Shown here one piece after another: positions 1-5,180 of a DNA stretch of 5,180 bases. The notes below the pieces were generated by a model. It worked only from the letters and a program-made list of their open reading frames with translations, searched no databases and was not told the origin of the DNA. A program made the translations under genes and the position numbers. Position 1 is the stretch's first letter, and each line of letters starts with the position of its first letter. The DNA is from Prevotellaceae bacterium (lineage in GTDB: Bacteria > Bacteroidota > Bacteroidia > Bacteroidales > UBA932): the NCBI GenBank assembly GCA_031290755.1, contig JAITMY010000015.1, positions 1-5,180 on the forward strand. Reading direction: 5' to 3'.

Positions 1-781
1 CAGCGAGTACGGGGCTTTCCGCAGCGCAGCGTAGCGCAATGCCCATACGCTTGAGCACCTCCACCTCCACGCTTACAATGTCCGCGGGCACCTGCCCTGC
101 CGGAATGTGCGGTGTAAGAATTTCCGGCAGCTTTTCAAACACCGTAACGTCGTAGCCACGCTTGCGCAGGTGGTAGGCTGCTGCAAGCCCCGCGGGGTCA
201 GCGCCCAGCACGGCCACCTTTTTACCGTTGCCGGCAACGCTTTGTATCTTCTCCGGCGAGGCTTGCGCCACCAGCGCTTTTTTGATTTCGCGGATGGCCA
301 CGGCATGGTCAACGTCGCTTCGGCGGCACACTTTTTCGCACGGGGCGCTGCAAATGTAGCACAGCGTGGCCGGAATAACGAGGCTGTCGCGCAGCAGCGC
401 CAACGCGCTGTCGTGTTCGCCCCTGTCGTAGAGCCGGTTCATGGCGGCGATGTCAAGCCCCGCCGGACAAGCGACTTTGCAGGGGGCTTCGCAGTCGGCG
501 CGGTGGTCGCTCAGCAGCAGCTCGAGCGAAAGTCGGCGCATGAGCTGCACCTCGTCGCTTTCGGTGTCAATGCTCATCCCTTCGGTGGCGAGGGTGGTGC
601 AGGAGGGGATTACTTGCCCCGTGCCGAGGTTCTTCACGGCGCACACCATGCACGATGACTTGTGCTGCGCACCTTTGGCGTAGCATAGCGAGGGTATGGC
701 AATGCCCTCACGTGCGGCCACCTCAATCAGGGTGTCGCCTTCGCGCACGGCCACCTCGCGGCTATTGATGGTTATCTTCAT
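1..781 (-). CDS. Fe-S/GltD-like oxidoreductase, A-type subunit (partial, C-terminus outside window)
   Basis: Open from the ATG at 781 to the window edge: 260 codons, no stop. Residues 1-75 are a NuoG/HydA-type [2Fe-2S] ferredoxin domain with ligands C33, C44, C47 and C61 (C-x10-C-x2-C-x13-C). Residues 90-170 are the Fe-S helical domain of GltD and dihydropyrimidine dehydrogenase relatives: H93, C97, C101, C105 followed by PAGLDI, then C141, C144, C148, C152 in CYICSAPCEKVC. A Rossmann fold starts near 187 (KKVAVLGADPAGLAAA) and has an acidic residue, E216, ending the second strand (VTVFEK). In relatives this part binds FAD and a following domain binds NAD(P)H; that second site would lie outside the window. 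I infer a cytoplasmic A subunit working with the NuoE-NuoF fusion encoded just upstream, possibly exchanging electrons with NADP(H). Oddity: the loop is GADPAG rather than GxGxxG. The start overlaps the preceding stop in ATGA, so translation is probably coupled. Confidence 0.88.
   Translation of the reverse strand, partial: MKITINSREVAVREGDTLIEVAAREGIAIPSLCYAKGAQHKSSCMVCAVKNLGTGQVIPSCTTLATEGMSIDTESDEVQLMRRLSLELLLSDHRADCEAPCKVACPAGLDIAAMNRLYDRGEHDSALALLRDSLVIPATLCYICSAPCEKVCRRSDVDHAVAIREIKKALVAQASPEKIQSVAGNGKKVAVLGADPAGLAAAYHLRKRGYDVTVFEKLPEILTPHIPAGQVPADIVSVEVEVLKRMGIALRCAAESPVLA
778..781 (-). other. ATGA stop/start overlap, fusion gene to A-subunit gene
   Basis: On the minus strand ATGA holds both the start (781-779) of the Fe-S/GltD gene and the stop TGA (780-778) of the NuoE-NuoF fusion. 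The leader bases (GCGCAACAAAACC before the ATG) contain no purine-rich Shine-Dalgarno motif. Termination-reinitiation coupling is therefore a likely route to matched amounts of the two subunits. Confidence 0.85.
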
Positions 782-3189
782 GGTTTTGTTGCGCTATTGC
801 TCGTGAGCTTTCCTATTTTCCGTATCGCATCGTAGCTGCACTCCTCGATGCACAGCCCGCATTGTACGCATTTTTCGGTGTCGATGCTGTGCACCTCGTA
901 GGGCGTGTAGGGGATGGCGTCCACGGGGCAGGCCTTGGCGCACTTGGTGCAGCCAATGCAGCGGTCGGTAACTTCGTACTTCACCATGTTTTTGCAGGTG
1001 CCGGTGCGGCACACGCCGCTTACGTGCTCCTCATACTCGTGGCGAAAATATTTCAGCGTGGTGAGCACGGGGTTGGGCGCGGTTTTCCCCAGCCCGCACA
1101 GCGAGGCGCTTTTCACGCTTTTTGCCAGCTCCTCCAGCTTGTCGATGTCGGACATCTCCGCTTGGCCGCTGCATATTTTTTCGAGCAGGTCGAGCATGCG
1201 CCGCGTACCCACGCGGCAAAACGTGCACTTGCCGCAGGACTGGTCGCAGGTGAAGCTCAGGAAGTAGCGGGCAACGTCCACCATGCAATCGGCCTCGCTG
1301 AGCACCACCAAGCCGCCCGACCCCATCATGGCGCCGAGGCGGCTAAAGGCGTCGAAGTCCACCTGCATACCGCACAGCTCCGCGGGGATACATCCGCCCG
1401 ACGGGCCGCCTATTTGCACGGCTTTCAGCTTGCGGTTGCCCTCCACGCCGCCGCCAATGTCGTCGATAATTTGGTTGAGCGTAATGCCCATAGGCACCTC
1501 AATAAGCCCGCCGTGGTTGATTTTTCCGGCCAGCGCAAACACCTTGGTGCCCTTGCTTTTTTCGGTGCCCACGCTGCAATAATTTTCGTACCCGTGCTTC
1601 ACAATGTAGGGAATTTGGCTGAGCGTTTCCACGTTGTTCACCAGCGTGGGGCGAGCGTTCAGCCCTTGCACGGCGGGGTACGGCGGGCGCTGCTTGGGGA
1701 ACCCGCGCTCGCCCTCAATGGAGGCAATGAGGGCGGTTTCCTCGCCGCACACAAAAGCGCCGGCGCCCTCAAAAACGCTGATGTCCACCTGCGCCAGTGC
1801 TGCATTATTTTCTGCCGACCTTGGAATAATTTCCCGCTCCCTGCACAGCTCAATGGCAGCCTTAATGCGCTCCACCGCCAGCGGATACTCGGCGCGAATG
1901 TAGAACACGCCTTTGTCTGCGCCCACCGCGTAGGCCGCGATGAGCATACCCTCTATGATGCGGAAGGGGTACGATTCGAGCATCATCCTGTCCATGAATG
2001 CGCCCGGGTCGCCCTCGTCGCCGTTGCAGATCATGTACTTTTGCTTGCCCGAAACGGAGGCCACAATTTCCCACTTTTTTCCCGTCAGAAAACCGCCGCC
2101 GCCGCGCCCGCGCAGCCCGCTTTTGAGCACAGTGTCGATAACTTCGCTACGCGGCACGGACAGCGCTTTGCGCAGCGCCTCGAAGCCGCCGTGGGCGCAG
2201 TATTCATCGAGGTTGAGCGGCGTGAGCACGCCGTAGCCTTCGGTGGAGATGTGCTTTTGGTTGAACAAAAAGCTGTTGATAATGCCGGTGCGCTCGTGCT
2301 CGTTTTTCCAAATGACGTTGTCCCACGTAGCATCGGTATGGAAGGTGTCCACCTCGCCGATGATGCGGTTTTTCAGGCGCTTCAGGTACCCCGCGGGGCG
2401 GAAGTGATGGTGCAGGATTTCTTTTATCTCCGCCGCTTTCACGTTGGGGTAGCGGGCAATGCTGCCGTTGGGCTGCACGATGTCTATCAGCGGCACCTTG
2501 TTGCACACGCCCACGCAGCCCACGGGCTTAATGCTCACGCTGATGCCCAGCTGCGCCGAAGCGTTTTTCAGCTCGCGGTAAATATCCGCCGACCCGCTGG
2601 CCATGCAGCACGACCCCATGCCCAGCCGCACCTCGCCTGCTGCCTGCTTTTCGCCCTGCTGCGCCTCTTCTTTTTCCTTGTTTTGCAGCAGCGCCAAAAA
2701 ATCATCCACCGCCTCGTTCACCCTGCCGGGCATTACGTGCCCGTAAATTTTTTCGTCAATTTGCACCACCGGCGCCAGCGTGCAGCAGCCCAGACAGGCA
2801 ATTTTTTCTACCGAAAAAAGACGGTCGCGCGTGGTAACGCTGCCCTCTTCAATTTTTAAATGGCGAAAAAAAGCGTCGTACACGTTGCTGGCGCCCTTCA
2901 CGTGGCAGGCGGTGCCGGTGCACACTTTAATGAGATGCTTGCCCAGCGGCGCGTGGCGAAATTGGGAGTAAAATGTGGAAACGCTGATGAGCTGCGCGCG
3001 GTCGATTTCGGTTCGCGCATACACGCGCTCGATGGCGGCGGCAGGCAGGTAGCTGAACTCGCCCTGCAACGCCTGTAGCAAGGGGATGATGGTGCTTCGC
3101 CCTGCGCCGATGCGCTCTATAATGGCATCGGTTTTTGCGAGCATCAACGCCTCGGACTCCGCCGGACTATGGCTACAATTGCAGGGCAT
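778..3189 (-). CDS. NuoE-NuoF (HydC-HydB) fusion, NADH-binding electron-bifurcating-type subunit
   Basis: 803 residues. Residues ~19-167 are a NuoE/HydC thioredoxin-like [2Fe-2S] domain with C90, C95, C132 and C136 (CTGTAC, CLGCC). A Lys/Glu/Gln linker (~170-188) leads to a second thioredoxin-like Fe-S domain typical of the HydB N-terminus (~189-262; C194/C195, C225, C229). The NuoF core follows: FMN/NADH glycine loop GLRGRGGGGF (358-367), NGDEGDPGAF (389-398), GAGAFVCGEETAL (475-487), NNVETL (518-523). The N3-type [4Fe-4S] motif is C652, C655, C658 plus C698. The tail has C727 and C732, then two ferredoxin motifs, C744/C747/C750/C754 and C774/C777/C780/C784. The extra N- and C-terminal Fe-S domains mark a HydB-type subunit rather than complex I NuoF. 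Expected role: oxidise or reduce NAD(H) at FMN and pass electrons to ferredoxin and the A subunit in the cytoplasm. The start at 3189 has an A-rich leader 22 bases after the preceding stop. ATG at 3144 is a credible alternative giving a standard NuoE N-terminus (MLAKTDAIIE). The frame is open up to 3312, but that extension overlaps the upstream gene and has no homology. Confidence 0.93.
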   Translation of the reverse strand: MPCNCSHSPAESEALMLAKTDAIIERIGAGRSTIIPLLQALQGEFSYLPAAAIERVYARTEIDRAQLISVSTFYSQFRHAPLGKHLIKVCTGTACHVKGASNVYDAFFRHLKIEEGSVTTRDRLFSVEKIACLGCCTLAPVVQIDEKIYGHVMPGRVNEAVDDFLALLQNKEKEEAQQGEKQAAGEVRLGMGSCCMASGSADIYRELKNASAQLGISVSIKPVGCVGVCNKVPLIDIVQPNGSIARYPNVKAAEIKEILHHHFRPAGYLKRLKNRIIGEVDTFHTDATWDNVIWKNEHERTGIINSFLFNQKHISTEGYGVLTPLNLDEYCAHGGFEALRKALSVPRSEVIDTVLKSGLRGRGGGGFLTGKKWEIVASVSGKQKYMICNGDEGDPGAFMDRMMLESYPFRIIEGMLIAAYAVGADKGVFYIRAEYPLAVERIKAAIELCREREIIPRSAENNAALAQVDISVFEGAGAFVCGEETALIASIEGERGFPKQRPPYPAVQGLNARPTLVNNVETLSQIPYIVKHGYENYCSVGTEKSKGTKVFALAGKINHGGLIEVPMGITLNQIIDDIGGGVEGNRKLKAVQIGGPSGGCIPAELCGMQVDFDAFSRLGAMMGSGGLVVLSEADCMVDVARYFLSFTCDQSCGKCTFCRVGTRRMLDLLEKICSGQAEMSDIDKLEELAKSVKSASLCGLGKTAPNPVLTTLKYFRHEYEEHVSGVCRTGTCKNMVKYEVTDRCIGCTKCAKACPVDAIPYTPYEVHSIDTEKCVQCGLCIEECSYDAIRKIGKLTSNSATKP

Positions 3190-3211
3190 AATTTTAATGG
3201 ATAAGGATGAA
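3190..3211 (-). other. 22-base intergenic spacer before the NuoE-NuoF fusion
   Basis: This is the only true gap between genes in the window. On the minus strand it runs from the base after the propeller TAA to the base before the ATG at 3189 and ends CCATTAAAATT. It is much more AT-rich than the surrounding coding DNA and has no Shine-Dalgarno-like GGAGG. It is too short for a terminator hairpin and shows no convincing promoter, so the operon should read through. Confidence 0.7.
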
Positions 3212-4999
3212 TTATGAGTTTTTCCCCACGCAGTACAACCCGCCTTCTGTGCGCACCACAATTTTACCGTCCACAAATGCGGGGGTGGCGAAGGTTTTCT
3301 CGCCGGTTTCAAAGGAGCTTACCAAGCCAAATTCGCTGTTGGCGTTGTAGATAAACATTTTTCCGCTGTTGCTGAAAATGTACAGCCGCTCCTCGACAAT
3401 CATCGGCGAGGAGTAGAACTCGGTGTTCAACTCGTGCGAGTGCCGCAGCGTGCCATCCTTAGCATTGTAGCAGGCCAACATGCCGTAGCTCGTTGCCACG
3501 TAAACGTTTTCCTTGGTGGCCACGGGCGATGCCACTTCGGGCAGGTAGTCGTTGACCTCCCACAGCTTTGTGCCGGCGGCGGCGTCCACCGCAATCAGCG
3601 AGGCGTACTCGCTTGCGCCAAACACCATGCCGGCGGCGCTGCACGGGCTTGCGGCAACCTCGCCGTTCAAGCCCTCCACCCGCCATAGCTGCTCGCCGTT
3701 GGTGGGGTTGTACGCCGTGATGCTGGGGTTGCCCATGAGCACCAGCTGCGGTTTGCCGCCCACCTGCGCAATGATGGGCGAGCTCCACGTAATTTTATCC
3801 GTGCGGTTTTTGCTCCACAGCTCTTTGCCGGAGGCCATGTCCAGCGCCAGCAGGCGAGGCGTGTTTGTGTTGTCGTACTGCACAATGAGCGCGTTGCCGT
3901 AGGCGAGCAGCGACGAGGCGTAGCCGTAGTGATTGTCGGGGACGCCGAGGTTTTTTGCCCACAGGCGCTTGCCATCCGTATCGGTGCAAATGAGGTCGCC
4001 TGAGGCAAAAATGGCGCACACCTGCTTGCCGTTGGTGGCCACGGTGGAGGCGGCAAGCCCTGTGTCGTCGGTGGTTTTAGGCATCGCGGCAGGCGAACCG
4101 GCGATGTTATCTGCCTGCGCTGTCCACAGCAGCTTGCCGCTTTGCAGGTCGTAGCAGTACAGCTCGCGGGCTTGCTCGTCGGCGCCGCTGACAAATACTT
4201 TGCCTGCATTCACCACCGGCGAGTTAAATCCGCCACGCGGGATTTTGCTTGTCCACGCAATGTTTTCGCCCGTTTTCAAATTCCACTGCGTGGGAATATT
4301 TTTTGCTTCCGACACGGCGTTTGAGCTGTTGCCGCGAAAGCCGTTGTGCGTAACCTTCGTAACGTTGGCCGTCGCTTCATCTTTTGCAGCAGCGGCCGCG
4401 TTGGGCGCTTCGGCTTGCGCCGTAAGGGTTTCCGCAGGTTGCTCTGCCGCAGGCGCTGCCTGATTTTCCGCTTGGGGTTCTGCCTCAACGTTTGCCTGCT
4501 CGCTTGCTACTTCGGCCACCTCCGATGGCTTAGCCACCTCTAGCTTGAGCGCAGGCATGGACAGCAGCGCGAAAACCAGCGCCACCGTAGCAAACCCCAC
4601 CGCCGCCCAGCGGACATATTTGCGGGCGTCGGTTTTAATCAGCCACTCGTCAATGGGCGCAATTTGCTTGTCGGGTATGTTTTTTGCGCCCGAAAAGTAA
4701 AGGTGTAGCGACACCAAAAACACCGCCAGCATGGCCACGAGGATGTAAATGCCCACCAGCAGATTGTCCATGCGCACAAAGTACGCCCTCCGCGCCAGCA
4801 GGTCAAGCCGCCGAATTTGCTCCTGTAGCGCTACGTTGCCTGCGTTCTGGTCGTTAATCTGCTTGAGCATTTCAACCACCTCTGTTTGCAGGGGGGTGAC
4901 GTCCTTCACCTGAAAGTAGTTCGTAACCAGCATTGCCACAAAGGCGACGATGAAAACTGCCGATACGATGGCAATGTTGCGAATGATGTTCTTTTTCAT
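3212..4999 (-). CDS. Membrane-anchored PQQ-type beta-propeller protein
   Basis: 595 residues. Three hydrophobic helices are visible at ~8-27, ~79-102 and ~130-150. The N-terminus (MKKN) and the loop 105-130 are rich in Lys/Arg, so both should be cytoplasmic. That puts residues 28-78 and everything after 150 on the outer face of the inner membrane. Residues ~153-215 form an Ala/Glu/Gln/Pro-rich spacer. From ~217 a PQQ-like (BamB/quinoprotein-fold) propeller starts with FRG and continues NIAWTSKIP and NSPVV. Blade motifs of the D-x-x-x-G-x-x-LW type occur at 284-292, 340-347, 387-395, 431-439 and 472-480, with weaker ones near 508-520 and 549-560, suggesting seven or eight blades. No haem-binding CxxCH is present and I recognise no alcohol-dehydrogenase active site, so PQQ binding is unproven; the fold may be a protein-docking scaffold. 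The ATG overlaps the stop of the preceding Fe-S membrane protein gene, so the two products probably act together. The substrate or partner is unknown. Confidence 0.9.
   Translation of the reverse strand: MKKNIIRNIAIVSAVFIVAFVAMLVTNYFQVKDVTPLQTEVVEMLKQINDQNAGNVALQEQIRRLDLLARRAYFVRMDNLLVGIYILVAMLAVFLVSLHLYFSGAKNIPDKQIAPIDEWLIKTDARKYVRWAAVGFATVALVFALLSMPALKLEVAKPSEVAEVASEQANVEAEPQAENQAAPAAEQPAETLTAQAEAPNAAAAAKDEATANVTKVTHNGFRGNSSNAVSEAKNIPTQWNLKTGENIAWTSKIPRGGFNSPVVNAGKVFVSGADEQARELYCYDLQSGKLLWTAQADNIAGSPAAMPKTTDDTGLAASTVATNGKQVCAIFASGDLICTDTDGKRLWAKNLGVPDNHYGYASSLLAYGNALIVQYDNTNTPRLLALDMASGKELWSKNRTDKITWSSPIIAQVGGKPQLVLMGNPSITAYNPTNGEQLWRVEGLNGEVAASPCSAAGMVFGASEYASLIAVDAAAGTKLWEVNDYLPEVASPVATKENVYVATSYGMLACYNAKDGTLRHSHELNTEFYSSPMIVEERLYIFSNSGKMFIYNANSEFGLVSSFETGEKTFATPAFVDGKIVVRTEGGLYCVGKNS
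4355..4543 (-). other. Low-complexity Ala/Glu/Gln/Pro-rich spacer in propeller protein
   Basis: Encodes about residues 153-215 of the propeller protein, between the third membrane helix and the first blade. It is dominated by Ala with Glu, Gln and Pro (for example AENQAAPAAEQPAE, then AAAAA near 201-205). It has no hydrophobic core and should be a flexible, acidic tether holding the propeller away from the membrane. There is no exact long DNA repeat, only biased composition. Confidence 0.75.
4996..4999 (-). other. ATGA stop/start overlap, Fe-S membrane gene to propeller gene
   Basis: The start ATG (4999-4997) of the propeller gene overlaps the TGA (4998-4996) of the upstream Fe-S membrane protein gene. 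The leader AAGCTAAAGCAAA before the ATG is A-rich with no obvious Shine-Dalgarno core. The arrangement implies coupled translation of two membrane proteins. Confidence 0.85.
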
Positions 5000-5178
5000 T
5001 TTGCTTTAGCTTGTAGTGCTCTATTTTGCGGACAATACCCAAAACATTTTGCGCAATTTACGCATTTGGCATCGCTGATTTCGTACTCCTTGCGGGTGCG
5101 CTTTACCGACAAGCCGATAAGCGTGAAGCCTACTACCAGCCCCATAAAGCCGCCGGCTACAGTGGAGTATGTTTTAAA
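4996..5178 (-). CDS. Membrane [4Fe-4S] protein, C-terminal end only (partial)
   Basis: Only the last 60 residues and a TGA stop are in the window; the frame is open to the upstream edge. A hydrophobic segment (local residues ~5-24, from YSTVAGG to LIGLSV) is followed by the basic stretch KRTRKE, which by the positive-inside rule places the C-terminus in the cytoplasm. A [4Fe-4S] ferredoxin-type motif follows, C39-x2-C42-x2-C45-x3-C49-P (CVNCAKCFGYCP), then a short basic tail ending QAKAK. Multi-helix membrane proteins with terminal cytosolic ferredoxin motifs occur in the NapH/NosR/polyferredoxin group, which fits, but the visible part is too short to name a family. The stop overlaps the start of the propeller gene by four bases. 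I infer a membrane electron carrier that receives or donates electrons on the cytoplasmic side. The single visible cluster motif does not exclude further clusters upstream. Confidence 0.8.
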   Translation of the reverse strand, partial: FKTYSTVAGGFMGLVVGFTLIGLSVKRTRKEYEISDAKCVNCAKCFGYCPQNRALQAKAK

Positions 5179-5180
5179 CT

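Noticed and set aside
107..658. A 183-codon plus-strand open frame opposite the Fe-S/GltD gene
   Set aside because: The translation is His/Ala/Val-rich with no motif, and it is antisense to a frame with a full set of ferredoxin and GltD cysteines. It is a compositional shadow.
1..781. [FeFe]-hydrogenase catalytic subunit (HydA)
   Set aside because: The N-terminal [2Fe-2S] domain is HydA-like, but residues 90-260 follow GltD relatives and no H-cluster motifs are seen. A hydrogenase domain further on is not excluded because the gene is cut.
862..2859. A 665-codon open frame on the plus strand opposite the NuoE-NuoF gene
   Set aside because: It is in exact codon register with the minus-strand gene, so plus-strand stops would require TTA, CTA or TCA codons in that gene, which G+C-rich codon choice avoids. 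Its translation shows no recognisable domain, while the opposite strand carries clear Fe-S and FMN motifs.
778..3189. Complex I NuoE/NuoF
   Set aside because: The HydB-type extra thioredoxin-like domain before the NuoF core and the double [4Fe-4S] ferredoxin tail are not found in standard NuoF. The following gene has a GltD module, and no other nuo genes are present.
3190..3312. Extension of the NuoE-NuoF frame upstream to an ATG at 3312
   Set aside because: The extra 41 residues overlap the end of the propeller gene by about 100 bases, show no NuoE homology and have no start context. The propeller stop at 3212 is well supported by its final blade.
3212..4999. PQQ-dependent alcohol or glucose dehydrogenase
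   Set aside because: The propeller repeats fit the fold, but no catalytic Asp/calcium-site motif, disulfide ring or haem c motif was recognised. Fold alone does not support enzyme activity.
1..5180. Mobile elements, CRISPR arrays, tRNA or rRNA genes, terminators
   Set aside because: No inverted-repeat ends, transposase motifs, regularly spaced repeats, tRNA-like cloverleaf or hairpin followed by a T run were seen. The window is almost entirely coding.

Overview
All coding capacity here lies on the minus strand. The window is a dense stretch of one redox operon, read from high to low coordinates. In transcription order it contains: (i) the last 60 residues of a membrane protein with a final transmembrane helix and a cytoplasmic C-terminal [4Fe-4S] motif (4996-5178, start outside the window); (ii) a 595-residue protein with three membrane helices and a PQQ-type beta-propeller (3212-4999); (iii) an 803-residue fusion of a NuoE/HydC-like subunit with a NuoF/HydB-like subunit (778-3189); (iv) the first 260 residues of a protein that joins a NuoG/HydA-type [2Fe-2S] domain to a GltD-type flavoprotein module (1-781, end outside the window). 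Two of the three junctions are 4-base ATGA overlaps and the third is a 22-base gap, so the four genes are almost certainly one transcription unit. I see no RNA gene, CRISPR array, mobile element, terminator or convincing internal promoter. No gene-free stretch reaches 300 bases.

The last two genes match the layout of the HydABC-related (Bfu) family of flavin-based electron-bifurcating enzymes. This family has a NuoE-like subunit, a HydB-like subunit carrying FMN, the NAD(H) site and many Fe-S clusters, and a variable A subunit that sets the third substrate. Here the A subunit carries a GltD-like module directly after its N-terminal Fe-S domain, at the point where HydA has its F-cluster and H-cluster domains. 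This is the plan of Stn-type (Sporomusa-type Nfn) NADH/NADPH/ferredoxin transhydrogenases. Two things are unusual. The C and B subunits are one polypeptide, and the GltD dinucleotide-binding loop reads GADPAG where GAGPAG is expected, so flavin binding there is uncertain.

The first two genes are the less expected part. A membrane Fe-S protein and a membrane-anchored, probably periplasmic, propeller protein are translationally coupled to each other and lie immediately upstream of the soluble bifurcating-type subunits. My inference is a membrane-associated electron-transfer system joining cytoplasmic NAD(P)H and ferredoxin pools to a membrane or periplasmic partner. The electron acceptor cannot be read from this window.

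Organism: an anaerobe or facultative anaerobe is likely from the enzyme type. The starts at 4999, 3189 and 781 lack a clear Shine-Dalgarno sequence, and the first two have A-rich leaders, which fits Bacteroidota. The G+C content looks above one half by eye. The taxonomic call is tentative.
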